Source: an uncultured Marinococcus sp. (lineage in GTDB: Bacteria; Bacillota; Bacilli; Bacillales; Marinococcaceae). From it: a stretch of DNA of 64,000 bases. This document shows positions 36,654 through 46,503 of this stretch, piece by piece. A model generated the notes under the pieces. It saw only the letters and a program-made list of their open reading frames with translations, was not told the DNA's origin and made no database searches. Every line of letters starts with the position of its first letter. The first letter of the stretch is position 1. The position numbers and the translations under genes are program-made. The DNA is taken from contig NZ_CANLSU010000001.1 of assembly GCF_947493875.1 (NCBI RefSeq), forward strand, positions 434,001-498,000, written 5' to 3'.

Positions 36654-37523
36654 ATGCAAAATCTCTCCTTTAATGAACGACTTCTGGCTGTACACGAATT
36701 TCCCCATTTTCAATGGAAGCACGTCACAGAGCTGCTCCGCCGCGACCGCGAATTGCTTCTCCCTTTTACGCACCCTCATCTTCTGCCCGTAAGCAGCGCC
36801 CATCGGACTGCCTGGTGGAAATATATGTCCCAGCTTAACTTCCAGCAGCGGCTCACGTGGCACCGTGAGCAGGGCACCGGGTGGATTACATATTTTGACG
36901 ACTGCTATCCGTCGTCCTTAAAATCAATTTACGATGCGCCGTGGGTGTTATACACGAAGGGAAACACAGAGCTGCTGCAGGACAGTCCCCGGCTTGCGGT
37001 AGTCGGCTCCCGGAGCATGACTTCTTACGGCAGAGCAGCGGTGGAAGCATTTCTTCCCCGCAGCCAGGTGCAGATTGTCAGCGGACTCGCGAGAGGCGTA
37101 GACGGGCACGCCCACCGTCAGGCATTAAAAACAGGAGCGCCGGCTATTGCGGTGCTTGGCTCCGGGTTTGGCCGTATTTATCCAAAGGAGCATCTCGCTC
37201 TGGCGAAAAATATTGCTGCCGCGGGGCTGCTTTTGAGCGAATATCCCCCGGACAGATCGCCGAGAAAGTGGCACTTTCCGGCCAGAAACCGTATTATCAG
37301 TGGTCTGTCTGATAAAATATTTGTGGTGGAAGCAGATGTGAACAGCGGTTCCCTTATCACAGCATCGCTTGCACTTGAGCAGGGCAGGGAGGTCTGCGCG
37401 CTGCCGGGTCCGGTGTTTTCCAGGCAGAGCGCGGGCACGAATAAGCTGATTTACGATGGCGCCCTCCCGGTCCTTCAGCCGGAGGATTTACATATTAGCC
37501 GCCGGCCGCACAGTGCTTCATAA
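36654..37523 (+). CDS. dprA: DNA-processing protein DprA (Smf)
   Basis: 289 residues. It loads RecA on incoming single-stranded DNA during natural transformation. An N-terminal helical region (about 1-75) precedes the Rossmann-like DprA fold: LAVVGSRSMTSYGR, VSGLARGVDGHAH, VLGSGFGRIYPKEH, ARNRIISGLSD and GREVCALPGP. It ends shortly after the fold, without a C-terminal winged-helix domain, as in B. subtilis. AGGAAAGGA precedes the ATG. Neighbours sucD and topA match B. subtilis order. Competence is not proven by this gene alone. Confidence 0.94.
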   Translation: MQNLSFNERLLAVHEFPHFQWKHVTELLRRDRELLLPFTHPHLLPVSSAHRTAWWKYMSQLNFQQRLTWHREQGTGWITYFDDCYPSSLKSIYDAPWVLYTKGNTELLQDSPRLAVVGSRSMTSYGRAAVEAFLPRSQVQIVSGLARGVDGHAHRQALKTGAPAIAVLGSGFGRIYPKEHLALAKNIAAAGLLLSEYPPDRSPRKWHFPARNRIISGLSDKIFVVEADVNSGSLITASLALEQGREVCALPGPVFSRQSAGTNKLIYDGALPVLQPEDLHISRRPHSAS

Positions 37524-37526
37524 CAG

Positions 37527-37555
37527 TTGACCGAATTGAAACGTAATTTTAAATT
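37527..37555 (+). promoter_or_regulatory. Possible upstream promoter of topA
   Basis: TTGACC (37527-37532), 17 bases, TAAATT (37550-37555), just after dprA. Weaker than the second promoter at 37659. Confidence 0.4.
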
Positions 37556-37658
37556 TTCCGTATGTTATGCTAGACACGTCCGGGAAACTGTGAAAGAATA
37601 ATTGTGATTTCAAGCACAAAACGCACTGAAACAAGTCAGATCATAAAAGCATCACTAT

Positions 37659-37688
37659 TTGACAGAGCAATTTATTCACGTTAATAAT
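37659..37688 (+). promoter_or_regulatory. Sigma-A promoter of topA
   Basis: Consensus TTGACA (37659-37664) and AATAAT (37683-37688) at 18-base spacing, 35 bases before the topA start. The rest of the 200-base gap is AT-rich and holds only a short TTGTG/CACAA repeat. Confidence 0.7.
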
Positions 37689-37723
37689 GGTAATATTTCA
37701 TTGAGACAAAGGGGAGAAGAGGA

Positions 37724-39799
37724 ATGGCCGACTATTTAGTCATCGTGGAGTCTCCCGCAAAAGCAAAAACAATCGAAAAGTATTTAGGGAAAAAATATGC
37801 AGTGAAAGCTTCAATGGGGCACGTAAGAGACCTGCCAAAAAGCCAGATGGGAGTCGACACTGAAAACAATTATGACCCGAAATATATAACGATACGCGGG
37901 AAAGGTCCAGTTTTAAAAGAATTAAAAACGGCTGCAAAGAAAGCGAAAAAAGTATATCTCGCAGCCGACCCTGACAGAGAGGGTGAAGCTATCGCCTGGC
38001 ATCTGGCGCACAGCTTAAACATTGATGAGGATTCGGAATGCCGCGTCGTTTTTAACGAAATTACAAAAACGGCGGTGAAGGATGCGTTTAAGCACCCCCG
38101 CTCCATCAATATGGACCTGGTGGACGCCCAGCAGGCCCGCCGGATACTTGACCGGCTCGTTGGCTATAACATCAGCCCATTACTATGGAAGAAAGTGAAA
38201 AAAGGGCTGAGTGCCGGACGGGTACAGTCGATTGCCGTGAAGATGATCATTGACCGGGAAAAAGAGATTAAGGCGTTTATACCGGAAGAATACTGGAGTA
38301 TTAATGGAACGTTTTCGGACGGGGACGCGGAATTTGAAGCGAAATTTCACGGCACAGCCAAAGAAAAGCAGGCGCTTGCCTCCCGGGAGGACGTCGATGG
38401 CGTGCTTCAAAAGATGAAGGGCGACCAGTTTGAAGTAACAAAGGTTACGAGAAAAGAACGCAAACGAAACCCGGTACAGCCGTTCACCACCTCGTCCCTG
38501 CAGCAGGAGGCTGCGAGAAAGCTCAATTTCCGGGCGAAAAAGACGATGATGGTCGCCCAACAGCTGTATGAAGGTATTGATTTAGGCAAACCGGCTGGCA
38601 CCGTCGGTTTGATCACGTACATGCGTACCGACTCCACCAGGGTTTCCCAGACCGCCAAGGAAGAAGCCCGGACGTTTATTACAGAGAAATACGGCGAGGA
38701 ATACGTACGCCAGGGAGAGCGCAAGAATGCCAAAAGCACCAACAGCCAGGACGCCCACGAGGCGATCCGGCCGACGTCCATCATGTATGAACCAAAACAG
38801 GTGAAAAGCTCGCTCTCAAGAGACCAGTACCGGCTGTATAAGCTTGTCTGGGAACGTCTGGTGGCAAGTGAAATGGCTCCGGCCGTGATGGACACAATGT
38901 CGGTGGACCTTGATAATGAAGGCGTGCTTTTCCGGGCGACCGGCTCGAAAGTGAAATTCCCCGGCTTTATGAAGGTGTACGTGGAAGGTCAGGATGACGG
39001 GAAAAAAGAAGAGGATAAAATGCTTCCGGACCTCCAGGAGGGCCAGATGGTCACACGGACGGATATGGAAGAAAATCAGCACTTTACCCAGCCGCCGCCG
39101 CGTTATACAGAAGCACGGCTCGTGCGGACGATGGAGGAAATGGGGATCGGCCGGCCGTCAACGTACGCTCCGACACTCGATACAGTGCAGCGCCGGAACT
39201 ACGTAGCGCTTGAAGAAAAGCGTTTCGTGCCGACCGAGCTCGGCGAAATTGTCATGGATCTGGTCGTAGAATTCTTCCCGGAAATTCTCGATGTGGAATT
39301 CACCGCAAAGATGGAAAACGATCTTGACTATATTGAAGAAGGAAAACAAAATTGGATTGAAATCATCGACGAATTTTACCAGGGATTTGAGCCGAGGCTG
39401 AAAAAAGCTGAGGAAGAAATGGAAGAAGTCGAAATCAAAGATGAGCCGGCAGGCGAAGACTGTGAACAGTGCGGCCATCCCATGGTTTATAAAATGGGCC
39501 GGTACGGAAAGTTTATGGCCTGCTCCAATTTCCCGGAATGCCGTAATACAAAAGCGATTGTTAAAGATATCGGCGTGAAATGCCCGAAATGTAAAGAGGG
39601 AAATGTCGTTGAACGCCGAAGTAAGAAAAAGCGGATCTTTTATGGGTGTGACCGGTATCCGGACTGCGAATTCGTGTCCTGGGATAAACCGATTGCCCGG
39701 CCGTGTCCGAAATGTGAAAATATGCTCGTAGAGAAAAAGACGAAAAAAGGCGTACACGTCCAGTGCTCTGAATGTGATTATAAAGAAGAACCAAATTAA
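37724..39799 (+). CDS. topA: DNA topoisomerase I
   Basis: 691 residues. Type IA enzyme relaxing negative supercoils. TOPRIM domain with [15 protein letters not shown] and [12 protein letters not shown]; catalytic Tyr299 in [13 protein letters not shown]; core motif [11 protein letters not shown]. The C-terminus carries three four-cysteine zinc ribbons (from about residue 580: CEQCGH, CPKCKEG, CPKCENM, each closed by a second Cys pair). Full length for Bacillus TopA. It lies between dprA and trmFO. Confidence 0.97.
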   Translation: MADYLVIVESPAKAKTIEKYLGKKYAVKASMGHVRDLPKSQMGVDTENNYDPKYITIRGKGPVLKELKTAAKKAKKVYLAADPDREGEAIAWHLAHSLNIDEDSECRVVFNEITKTAVKDAFKHPRSINMDLVDAQQARRILDRLVGYNISPLLWKKVKKGLSAGRVQSIAVKMIIDREKEIKAFIPEEYWSINGTFSDGDAEFEAKFHGTAKEKQALASREDVDGVLQKMKGDQFEVTKVTRKERKRNPVQPFTTSSLQQEAARKLNFRAKKTMMVAQQLYEGIDLGKPAGTVGLITYMRTDSTRVSQTAKEEARTFITEKYGEEYVRQGERKNAKSTNSQDAHEAIRPTSIMYEPKQVKSSLSRDQYRLYKLVWERLVASEMAPAVMDTMSVDLDNEGVLFRATGSKVKFPGFMKVYVEGQDDGKKEEDKMLPDLQEGQMVTRTDMEENQHFTQPPPRYTEARLVRTMEEMGIGRPSTYAPTLDTVQRRNYVALEEKRFVPTELGEIVMDLVVEFFPEILDVEFTAKMENDLDYIEEGKQNWIEIIDEFYQGFEPRLKKAEEEMEEVEIKDEPAGEDCEQCGHPMVYKMGRYGKFMACSNFPECRNTKAIVKDIGVKCPKCKEGNVVERRSKKKRIFYGCDRYPDCEFVSWDKPIARPCPKCENMLVEKKTKKGVHVQCSECDYKEEPN

Positions 39800-39814
39800 A
39801 AAATGACTGGTTAC

Positions 39815-39860
39815 AGCGCAGGTCTGACTGCTTCCGAAAGGAATAGTTGCCTGCGCTTTC
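39815..39860 (+). terminator. Large hairpin between topA and trmFO
   Basis: AGCGCAGG (39815-39822) pairs with CCTGCGCT (39850-39857). Further inner pairs are ACT/AGT and TTCC/GGAA closed by a GAAA tetraloop. Only TTTC follows, so it may be a partial terminator or an mRNA-processing hairpin. Confidence 0.5.
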
Positions 39861-39882
39861 AAAAGGGAAAGGAGTTTTTATC

Positions 39883-41196
39883 ATGAAAAGTACATCTGTT
39901 CATATCGTCGGTGCAGGACTGGCTGGAAGCGAAGCGGCATGGCAGCTTGCTAAACAGGGCGTGCCGGTCGTACTTCACGAGATGCGTCCGAACAAACAGA
40001 CGGCCGCCCATCATACTGATAAATTTGCGGAGCTGGTCTGCAGCAATTCCCTGCGCGCCAATAATCTTACAAATGCCGTCGGCGTATTAAAGGAAGAAAT
40101 GAGACATCTCGACAGCGTGATTATCGAGGCAGCAGACGCGGCTTCGGTACCGGCAGGCGGCGCCCTTGCCGTCGACCGGCATGAATTTGCCGCTAACGTC
40201 ACGGAAAAAGTCAAAAATCATCCGCTCGTGGAAGTCGTATCGGAAGAAGTGACCCATATCCCGGATGAACCGGCGATTATTGCCACGGGACCACTGACCG
40301 CCGAGTCGCTATCCGAGGATATTTTTAAGCTGACCGGCGAAGAGCATTTGTACTTTTACGACGCAGCCGCGCCGATTGTGGAAACAGACAGCATCGATAT
40401 GGATAAAGCGTACGTGAAATCCCGGTATGATAAAGGGGAGGCTGCGTACATCAACTGTCCGATGACCGAAGAGGAATTTGACCGTTTTTACGATGCACTG
40501 GTGGAAGCAGAAGTCGTGCCGCTGCGTGAATTTGAGAAAAACATCTTTTTTGAAGGCTGCATGCCGGTCGAGGAAATTGCCCGCAGAGGCAAAAAGACCC
40601 TCCTGTTCGGCCCGATGAAGCCGGTCGGCCTGGAGCACCCGGAAACAGGGGAGCTCCCGCACGCCGTCGTGCAGCTGCGCCAGGACAACCAGGAAGGCAC
40701 GCTTTTTAATATTGTCGGCTTCCAGACTCACCTCAAATGGGGACCGCAGAAAGAAGTAATCCGCTTAATCCCGGGACTTGAAAATGCCGACATCGTCCGC
40801 TACGGCGTGATGCACCGGAACACGTTTTTAAATTCCCCGAACTTCCTGAACCCGACCTACCAGACGAAGGCCCGCAGTGATTTGTTCTTTGCCGGACAGA
40901 TTACCGGGGTGGAAGGCTATGTGGAATCAGCTGCTTCCGGTCTGGTCGCCGGATGGAACGCGGCTAAACAATATTTGCAGGAGGACACGGATACCTTCCC
41001 GACGGAAACGGTGATTGGTGCCATGAGCCACTATATTACGACAGCCGGCGCCAAAAACTTCCAGCCGATGAACGCTAACTTCGGCCTGCTGCCGGCCCCG
41101 GAGCAAAAAATCAAAAACAAGCGGGAGCGCAACGAATACTACGCAGAACGGGCTCTGGATGCCATTCAGAATTTTAAGAAAAAAGTCCAAATATGA
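39883..41196 (+). CDS. trmFO: tRNA m5U54 methyltransferase TrmFO (folate-dependent)
   Basis: 437 residues from ATG 39883, which has AAAGGAG eight bases upstream; the longer frame to 39847 overlaps the hairpin and is rejected. FAD-binding N-terminus [18 protein letters not shown]; family segments [15 protein letters not shown] and LHEMRPNK. It uses methylenetetrahydrofolate to make ribothymidine-54 in tRNA, the Gram-positive alternative to TrmA. Formerly called Gid. Confidence 0.96.
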   Translation: MKSTSVHIVGAGLAGSEAAWQLAKQGVPVVLHEMRPNKQTAAHHTDKFAELVCSNSLRANNLTNAVGVLKEEMRHLDSVIIEAADAASVPAGGALAVDRHEFAANVTEKVKNHPLVEVVSEEVTHIPDEPAIIATGPLTAESLSEDIFKLTGEEHLYFYDAAAPIVETDSIDMDKAYVKSRYDKGEAAYINCPMTEEEFDRFYDALVEAEVVPLREFEKNIFFEGCMPVEEIARRGKKTLLFGPMKPVGLEHPETGELPHAVVQLRQDNQEGTLFNIVGFQTHLKWGPQKEVIRLIPGLENADIVRYGVMHRNTFLNSPNFLNPTYQTKARSDLFFAGQITGVEGYVESAASGLVAGWNAAKQYLQEDTDTFPTETVIGAMSHYITTAGAKNFQPMNANFGLLPAPEQKIKNKRERNEYYAERALDAIQNFKKKVQI

Positions 41197-41225
41197 TTGC
41201 TAGGCTCCATGGTTTATGATACGAT
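41197..41225 (+). promoter_or_regulatory. Possible promoter of xerC-hslVU-codY
   Basis: TTGCTA (41197-41202), 17 bases, TACGAT (41220-41225), immediately after the trmFO stop. Confidence 0.45.
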
Positions 41226-41299
41226 TTACTAGCTTTTGTCTTCATAAGGCGTAACAGACGCGCAGAAGGAAGCAGAAAGCGTAAAGGAGCAAAAAGCTG

Positions 41300-42217
41300 A
41301 TGAACCCGTTATTAACCTGGAGGGAGGAATTTTTCCGCTACCTGGAACTGGAAAAAAACATTTCCTCCTATACGAAAACAGCTTATGAACAGGATTTGAT
41401 GGAATTTGAAGCATTTATGCAGCAGGAAGGCTGGAAGCACGTGGAGGAGGTAGATCCAACCCTCGTCCGTCTCTACTACAGCAGCATGTACGACCGCTCG
41501 TATGCAAGAGCGACGGTAGCGCGGAAAATCTCCGCGCTGCGTGCGTATTTCCGCTATCTGCAGCGCGAGGATTATATTGAACAAAATCCGTTTATCGGTG
41601 CGAGCCATCCAAAAAAAGAGCGGCCGCTCCCCCATTTTTTATATGAAGAAGAGATCGAATCGCTGTTTGCTTCATTTGATATGAGCAAGCCGCTTGATAT
41701 CAGGGATAAAGCTATTATGGAGCTGCTTTATGCAACAGGCATGCGCATCAGTGAATGCCAGCAGCTGCAGGCCGATGACCTCGATGATTACCTTGGCACC
41801 ATTCTTGTGAAGGGTAAAGGCCGGAAGGAGAGGTACGTGCCGGTAGGAAGCTTTGCCCAGGAAGCCGTCGAGCTGTACAAAACGAACGTGCGGCCGGAGC
41901 TGGCAGCCAAAAGCAAAGTGCCGGCCGGCCAGCTGTTTTTAAACGCCCGTGGCGGCCCGCTGACCGACCGCGGGTTCCGCCATGTTATTAACGAACGGGT
42001 GAAAAAGGTTTCGAGCACGCTTCGTATTTCTCCTCATGACCTGAGGCACACGTTTGCGACACATCTGCTCAATCACGGGGCGGACCTCCGGGTCGTGCAG
42101 GATCTGCTTGGCCATGCCAATTTATCCACGACCCAGATTTACACCCACGTAACTAAAGAACGGCTCCAGGATGTGTACCGACAATCACATCCAAGAGCAG
42201 AAAGGAAGCGTGAATAA
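41300..42217 (+). CDS. xerC: Tyrosine recombinase XerC (CodV)
   Basis: 305 residues. With XerD it resolves chromosome dimers at dif during division. The N-terminal SAM-like core-binding domain (about 5-90) is followed by the catalytic domain with ATGMRISE (first Arg), HDLRHTFATHL (His and Arg) and GHANLSTTQIYTHV with nucleophile Tyr281. Next to hslVU-codY, exactly as codV-clpQY-codY in B. subtilis, so this is the housekeeping recombinase rather than a phage integrase. Confidence 0.95.
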   Translation: MNPLLTWREEFFRYLELEKNISSYTKTAYEQDLMEFEAFMQQEGWKHVEEVDPTLVRLYYSSMYDRSYARATVARKISALRAYFRYLQREDYIEQNPFIGASHPKKERPLPHFLYEEEIESLFASFDMSKPLDIRDKAIMELLYATGMRISECQQLQADDLDDYLGTILVKGKGRKERYVPVGSFAQEAVELYKTNVRPELAAKSKVPAGQLFLNARGGPLTDRGFRHVINERVKKVSSTLRISPHDLRHTFATHLLNHGADLRVVQDLLGHANLSTTQIYTHVTKERLQDVYRQSHPRAERKRE

Positions 42218-42220
42218 CTA

Positions 42221-42769
42221 ATGGAACCATCCTTTCACGCCACAACGATATACGCTGTTCACCACGACGGTAAAGGAGCAATGGCCGGCGACGGCCAGGT
42301 AACGCTCGGCCAGCAGGTGGTCATGAAGCATACCGCACGAAAAGTGAGAAGGCTGTACAACGGGAAGGTACTCGCCGGATTTGCCGGCTCGGTGGCTGAT
42401 GCGTTCACCCTGTTTGACTTGTTTGAAGAAAAACTGGAGCAGTGGAGCGGCAATCTGCAGCGGGCGGCCGTCGAGCTTGCCAAGGACTGGCGCAGCGATA
42501 AAACGCTGCGGCGGCTTGAAGCGATGCTCATTGTCATGGATAAATCCACGATGCTTTTGGTCGCGGGCACAGGAGAAGTGATCGAGCCGGATGATAACAT
42601 GCTTGCGATTGGCTCCGGAGGCAATTATGCGCTCAGCGCCGGACGTGCACTCAAAAAGCATGCCACGCATCTGAGCGCCCGGGAAATGGCCGAAGCCTCA
42701 CTTGAGACAGCAGCAGACATCTGTGTTTTCACCAACCATGAAATCATTATTGAAGATTTGGAATCTTAA
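42221..42769 (+). CDS. hslV: HslV (ClpQ) peptidase subunit
   Basis: 182 residues. Proteasome-like N-terminal nucleophile peptidase that forms a dodecamer capped by HslU. The start is [26 protein letters not shown] and [11 protein letters not shown] are family motifs. E. coli HslV uses the Thr of its TTI start (Thr8 here), while B. subtilis ClpQ uses an exposed Ser just after Met. Here Glu follows Met, so Met removal alone cannot expose a nucleophile. It lies three bases after xerC; hslU follows. Confidence 0.95.
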   Translation: MEPSFHATTIYAVHHDGKGAMAGDGQVTLGQQVVMKHTARKVRRLYNGKVLAGFAGSVADAFTLFDLFEEKLEQWSGNLQRAAVELAKDWRSDKTLRRLEAMLIVMDKSTMLLVAGTGEVIEPDDNMLAIGSGGNYALSAGRALKKHATHLSAREMAEASLETAADICVFTNHEIIIEDLES

Positions 42770-42796
42770 AACATAGTCCGCTAAGGGGGCTTATTA

Positions 42797-44209
42797 ATGG
42801 AAATTTCGATGACACCCAAACAGATTGTAGAACGGCTCGACCAATATATTATTGGCCAGAATGAAGCGAAGCGTTCAGTCGCGGTCGCTCTTCGCAACCG
42901 GTACCGCAGGAGCAAGCTGCCAGAACAGCTCCAGGAGGAAGTAACACCGAAAAATATTCTGATGATCGGGCCGACGGGCGTAGGGAAAACAGAAATCGCC
43001 CGCCGGATTGCAAAACTTGTCGGCGCCCCGTTTTCAAAAGTCGAAGCCACTAAGTTCACGGAAGTCGGCTATGTCGGCCGCGACGTGGAATCGATGATCC
43101 GGGATCTGGTGGAGGTTGCCGTACGTATTGTAAAGGAAGAAAAAACAGCCTCCGTGCAGGAGAAGGCGGAAAAAGCTGCGAATAAAAAAATCGTCCGGCT
43201 GCTCGCACCGAGAAAACGCAAAAATCGTCAGGCGGACAGCAGCTCCGGCAACCCGTTCGGCATGCTTTTTCAGCAGAATGATGACAATGAGGAAGAAGAA
43301 GAAACGGACACGCCGGACAACAGTGATCTTCGTGAGCAGCGCCGCCAGCTGCAGAAGCAGCTGGAGATGGGCGAGCTTGAAGACCGCAAAGTAACCATTG
43401 AGGTCGAGCAGCAGTCCGGCTCGATGGGAGACATGTTTCAGGGCGGCGGCATGGAGCAGATGGGCATGAACATGCAGGAGATGCTCGGAAACATGATGCC
43501 AAAGAAAACGAGCAGCCGCACGCTGCCCGTGCGCGAAGCACGCAAGGTGCTGACCGAGCAGGAAGCCCAGAAAATGATCGATATGGACGAAGTGAGCACG
43601 GAAGCTGTTTACCGCGCGGAGCAGCTGGGAATTGTGTTCCTGGACGAGATTGATAAAGTGACCGGCAAAAAGGAAAGCAGCAGTGCGGATGTGTCGCGTG
43701 AAGGCGTACAGCGGGACATTCTGCCGATTGTGGAAGGCTCCACGGTCAATACCAAATACGGCCCGGTGCGTACCGATCATATGCTGTTTATCGCCGCCGG
43801 TGCTTTTCATACAGCCAAGCCTTCCGATTTAATTCCTGAGCTGCAAGGAAGATTTCCGGTGCGTGTCGAATTAGATAACTTAGGAGCAGCAGATTTTGCC
43901 CGGATTCTGCGGGAGCCGGATCAGGCTCTGACCAAGCAGTACCAGGCACTCATCCGCACCGAAGGCATTGAAGTAACATTTACAGACGAAGCTGTCGAAA
44001 CCATTGCAGAATTAGCGGAAGCAGTCAATCAGCAGACAGAGAACATCGGCGCGAGGCGGCTGCATACACTGCTTGAAAGACTGCTCGAAGATCTGTCCTT
44101 TGAGGCTCCGGAAATTACTATGGACGCTATCACCATCACGCCGGAGTACGTCAATGATAAACTGGCAACGATCGCCAGGGACCGGGACGTCAGCCGGTAC
44201 ATTTTGTAG
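42797..44209 (+). CDS. hslU: HslU (ClpY) ATPase subunit
   Basis: 470 residues. AAA+ unfoldase that feeds HslV. Walker A GPTGVGKT (58-65), pore loop GYVG (92-95), a variable I domain (about 110-240, rich in Met, Gln and Glu), Walker B VFLDEIDK, and a C-terminal domain ending SRYIL; the exposed C-terminus of HslU activates HslV. AAGGGGG precedes the ATG. Cotranscribed with hslV and probably codY (23-base gap). Confidence 0.96.
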   Translation: MEISMTPKQIVERLDQYIIGQNEAKRSVAVALRNRYRRSKLPEQLQEEVTPKNILMIGPTGVGKTEIARRIAKLVGAPFSKVEATKFTEVGYVGRDVESMIRDLVEVAVRIVKEEKTASVQEKAEKAANKKIVRLLAPRKRKNRQADSSSGNPFGMLFQQNDDNEEEEETDTPDNSDLREQRRQLQKQLEMGELEDRKVTIEVEQQSGSMGDMFQGGGMEQMGMNMQEMLGNMMPKKTSSRTLPVREARKVLTEQEAQKMIDMDEVSTEAVYRAEQLGIVFLDEIDKVTGKKESSSADVSREGVQRDILPIVEGSTVNTKYGPVRTDHMLFIAAGAFHTAKPSDLIPELQGRFPVRVELDNLGAADFARILREPDQALTKQYQALIRTEGIEVTFTDEAVETIAELAEAVNQQTENIGARRLHTLLERLLEDLSFEAPEITMDAITITPEYVNDKLATIARDRDVSRYIL

Positions 44210-44232
44210 CATAAATCAGGAGGAGAATCAGC

Positions 44233-45015
44233 ATGGATTTGTTAACGAGAAGCAGAAGAATTAATGAAATGTTACAGAAAACACAGGGGGACCACGTCAA
44301 TTTTAAGGACATGGCCGAAACTCTTCAGGAAATTATCGGGGCCAATGTGTTTGTGGTCAGCCGCCGCGGAAAGCTGCTCGGCTACTCGATCGAGCAGGAA
44401 ATCGAGCACGAAAAAATGCAGCGGATTTTAGAGGAGCGTCAGTTTCCGCAGGAATACACCTCCGGCCTGTTCGGCATCAATGAAACCTCGCCGAACCTGG
44501 ATGTACAGAGCGAATATACGGCATTTCCGCAGGAAAGCGCCGAATTATTTGCCTCCGGACTGACTACGATTGTACCGATAGTCGGTGGCGGCCAGCGTCT
44601 TGGCACACTCGTACTGGCCCGGTTGAGCGAAACGTTTGATGATGATGACCTGATCCTTGCCGAGTACGGGGCGACTGTGGTTGGAATGGAAATTCTTCAT
44701 GAAAAGACACAGGAGATTGAAGAGGAAGCAAGAAGCAAAGCGGTCGTTCAGATGGCCATCAGCTCCCTGTCCTACAGCGAACTTGAAGCCGTTGAGCATA
44801 TTTTCGAAGAACTCGACGGCAAGGAAGGGCTGCTTGTAGCGAGTAAAATCGCCGACCGTGTCGGCATCACCCGTTCTGTGATCGTCAACGCTCTGCGCAA
44901 GCTTGAAAGCGCGGGTGTCATCGAATCGAGATCCCTCGGCATGAAAGGGACCTATATTAAAGTATTAAACAACAAGTTTTTGTATGAACTCGAGAAAATT
45001 AAAAGTAACGATTAA
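44233..45015 (+). CDS. codY: Global nutrient-sensing repressor CodY
   Basis: 260 residues, full length. The N-terminal GAF-like domain (about 1-155) senses branched-chain amino acids; GTP is the second effector. The C-terminal winged helix (about 200-255) contains [20 protein letters not shown] and [14 protein letters not shown]. In B. subtilis it represses many stationary-phase genes, including the fla/che operon that follows. AGGAGG stands before the ATG; a terminator follows. Confidence 0.97.
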   Translation: MDLLTRSRRINEMLQKTQGDHVNFKDMAETLQEIIGANVFVVSRRGKLLGYSIEQEIEHEKMQRILEERQFPQEYTSGLFGINETSPNLDVQSEYTAFPQESAELFASGLTTIVPIVGGGQRLGTLVLARLSETFDDDDLILAEYGATVVGMEILHEKTQEIEEEARSKAVVQMAISSLSYSELEAVEHIFEELDGKEGLLVASKIADRVGITRSVIVNALRKLESAGVIESRSLGMKGTYIKVLNNKFLYELEKIKSND

Positions 45016-45024
45016 CGGCTTAAG

Positions 45025-45052
45025 AGCGATCCTTTCATGGGTCGCTTTTTTT
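45025..45052 (+). terminator. Terminator after codY
   Basis: AGCGATCC pairs with GGGTCGCT (one G-T pair) around loop TTTCAT, followed by seven Ts. Confidence 0.9.
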
Positions 45053-45085
45053 ATGTCTCTGAAAAAGAAAAAATTCGTGCTGTAA

Positions 45086-45163
45086 CATTTTCTGCAGGGA
45101 AAAACTGAATATTATACAAGCAAATAAGCACGATGAGGATAAAAGAACTACAAAAAAGTAGTT
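45086..45163 (+). promoter_or_regulatory. Candidate control sites upstream of the flagellar operon
   Basis: 45086-45100 matches 9 of 15 positions of the CodY box (AATTTTCWGAAAATT); its left half (ATTTTCTG) is intact. 45146-45163 is an inverted repeat AACTAC-aaaaaa-GTAGTT of unknown meaning. No clear sigma-D promoter was found in the 297-base gap. Confidence 0.3.
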
Positions 45164-45211
45164 TAACCACTTAGACGGAAGTTACTGAAATGCAAAAACG
45201 GCAATATTGGT

Positions 45212-45240
45212 TAGACAAATGTACATTTTTTCTATACAAT
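45212..45240 (+). promoter_or_regulatory. Sigma-A promoter of the fla/che operon
   Basis: TAGACA (45212-45217), 17 bases, TACAAT (45235-45240): each hexamer differs from consensus by one base. It lies 72 bases before flgB. Confidence 0.75.
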
Positions 45241-45312
45241 TTAGGAAGTAATGCTCATATAAAAATATTTAACTGAAACTTTAGTATTAATAAAAAAGCC
45301 AGAGGTGAGAAA

Positions 45313-45708
45313 ATGGAACTGTTCCAGTCCGGGACTTGGCAGAAATTGCAGGCAGGTGTCGAAGGGGCTTCGCTCAGACAAAAAGCAATTACGGATAATA
45401 TTGCTAATATTGACACACCGAACTACAAAGCAAAGGAAGTCTCCTTTCAGGATATGTTAAAGGAGGAAAGCAGCAGTCAAATGGAAGCCATGCGAACAAA
45501 TGAAAAACATTTCCCTTTTCAGAATAATCATAATACTCCAAGCGTATACGAGCAGCGGGGCAATACATACAACAATAACGGAAACAACGTAGACATTGAT
45601 AAAGAAATGACCGAGCTTTCGGAAAATCAGCTGCATTATAACGCCATTATCGATCGTATTAACGGAAAATTCGGCGGTATTAAATCAGCTATCCGGGGAG
45701 GGTCATAA
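45313..45708 (+). CDS. flgB: Flagellar proximal rod protein FlgB
   Basis: 131 residues. Rod protein exported through the flagellar type III system. The N-terminal rod motif GASLRQKAITDNIANIDTPNYKA and heptad-like ends are typical; the middle is Asn-rich (about 75-100). First gene of the long fla/che operon, start after AGAGGTGAG. flgC follows after 2 bases. Confidence 0.95.
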   Translation: MELFQSGTWQKLQAGVEGASLRQKAITDNIANIDTPNYKAKEVSFQDMLKEESSSQMEAMRTNEKHFPFQNNHNTPSVYEQRGNTYNNNGNNVDIDKEMTELSENQLHYNAIIDRINGKFGGIKSAIRGGS

Positions 45709-45710
45709 GC

Positions 45711-46157
45711 ATGTCTATTTTTAATGGAATTCAGGCTTCCGGTTCAGCCTTGACGGCCCAGCGCCTGCGGATGGATGTTGTAAGCTCCAACCTTGCAAAT
45801 GCGGATTCAACGAGGGGTCGTCTCGTCGATGGGGAATGGCAGCCATACCAGCGCAAAACCGTTTCTATGAGTCCGAAGCAGGACAATTCTTTTCAGTCAA
45901 ATTTAACGAAGGCATTGAATGATCAGGGCGGCGTGCGCGTGTCGGAAATAGGAGTGGATGACGCCCCCTTCGATGAGGTCTATCAGCCTGAGCATCCCGA
46001 TGCCAATGAAGAAGGCTACGTACAGATGCCGAACGTGGACCCCTTAAAAGAAATGACGGACCTGACCTCGGCCTCGCGTTCGTACGAAGCAAACGTCACG
46101 GCGCTCAATGCCAATAAAAACATGATGATGAAAGCACTCGAGATCGGTAAAAACTAA
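45711..46157 (+). CDS. flgC: Flagellar proximal rod protein FlgC
   Basis: 148 residues. The N-terminal rod/hook motif SALTAQRLRMDVVSSNLANADST and C-terminal LTSASRSYEANVTALNANKNMM are family signatures. It assembles with FlgB and FlgF/G-type proteins into the rod. Lies 2 bases after flgB and 20 bases before fliE. Confidence 0.96.
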   Translation: MSIFNGIQASGSALTAQRLRMDVVSSNLANADSTRGRLVDGEWQPYQRKTVSMSPKQDNSFQSNLTKALNDQGGVRVSEIGVDDAPFDEVYQPEHPDANEEGYVQMPNVDPLKEMTDLTSASRSYEANVTALNANKNMMMKALEIGKN

Positions 46158-46177
46158 CGACGAAAGGAGGAGTACGG

Positions 46178-46474
46178 ATGGAAATCAATAATATTCAGGC
46201 TCCCGTCATGAAAACAGCGAATGAGGCGGGCGGGGCCACCGTAAAGGAAACCAGCGACTCGTTTCAAAAAGCGATGAGCGAGGCGATGAGTAAAGTCAAT
46301 GAGGCCCAGCTGGAGTCGGACCAGATGACAGAAAAACTGGTAACCGGGGAAGCGGACAATCTGCATGACGTAATGATTGCTGCGGAAAAAGGAAGTATCT
46401 ACATGCAGACGGCCACCGAGGTGAGAAATAAGGCAGTGGAAGCTTACAAAGAAATGATGCGGATGCAGGTGTAA
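46178..46474 (+). CDS. fliE: Flagellar MS-ring/rod junction protein FliE
   Basis: 98 residues. Small helical protein joining the MS ring to the rod. Motifs FQKAMSEAMSKVNEAQLESDQM, LHDVMIAAEKGSIYM and a C-terminal KEMMRMQV end that matches FliE. AAAGGAGG precedes the ATG. Confidence 0.94.
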   Translation: MEINNIQAPVMKTANEAGGATVKETSDSFQKAMSEAMSKVNEAQLESDQMTEKLVTGEADNLHDVMIAAEKGSIYMQTATEVRNKAVEAYKEMMRMQV

Positions 46475-46503
46475 TCGTAAAGAGGAAGGTATGAAGCGGA
46501 GTT

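Noticed and set aside
36526-36792. Plus-strand open frame over the sucD end and dprA start
   Set aside because: It runs through the sucD terminator and in a different frame from dprA, with no family match.
41300-42217. Tyrosine recombinase as a sign of a mobile element
   Set aside because: It is the housekeeping XerC/CodV in its conserved slot before hslVU-codY; no attachment repeats or phage genes are nearby.
43034-43810. Minus-strand open frame (258 codons) rich in His and Leu within hslU
   Set aside because: The His/Leu richness mirrors the Met/Gln/Glu-rich I domain of HslU on the other strand; no independent evidence.
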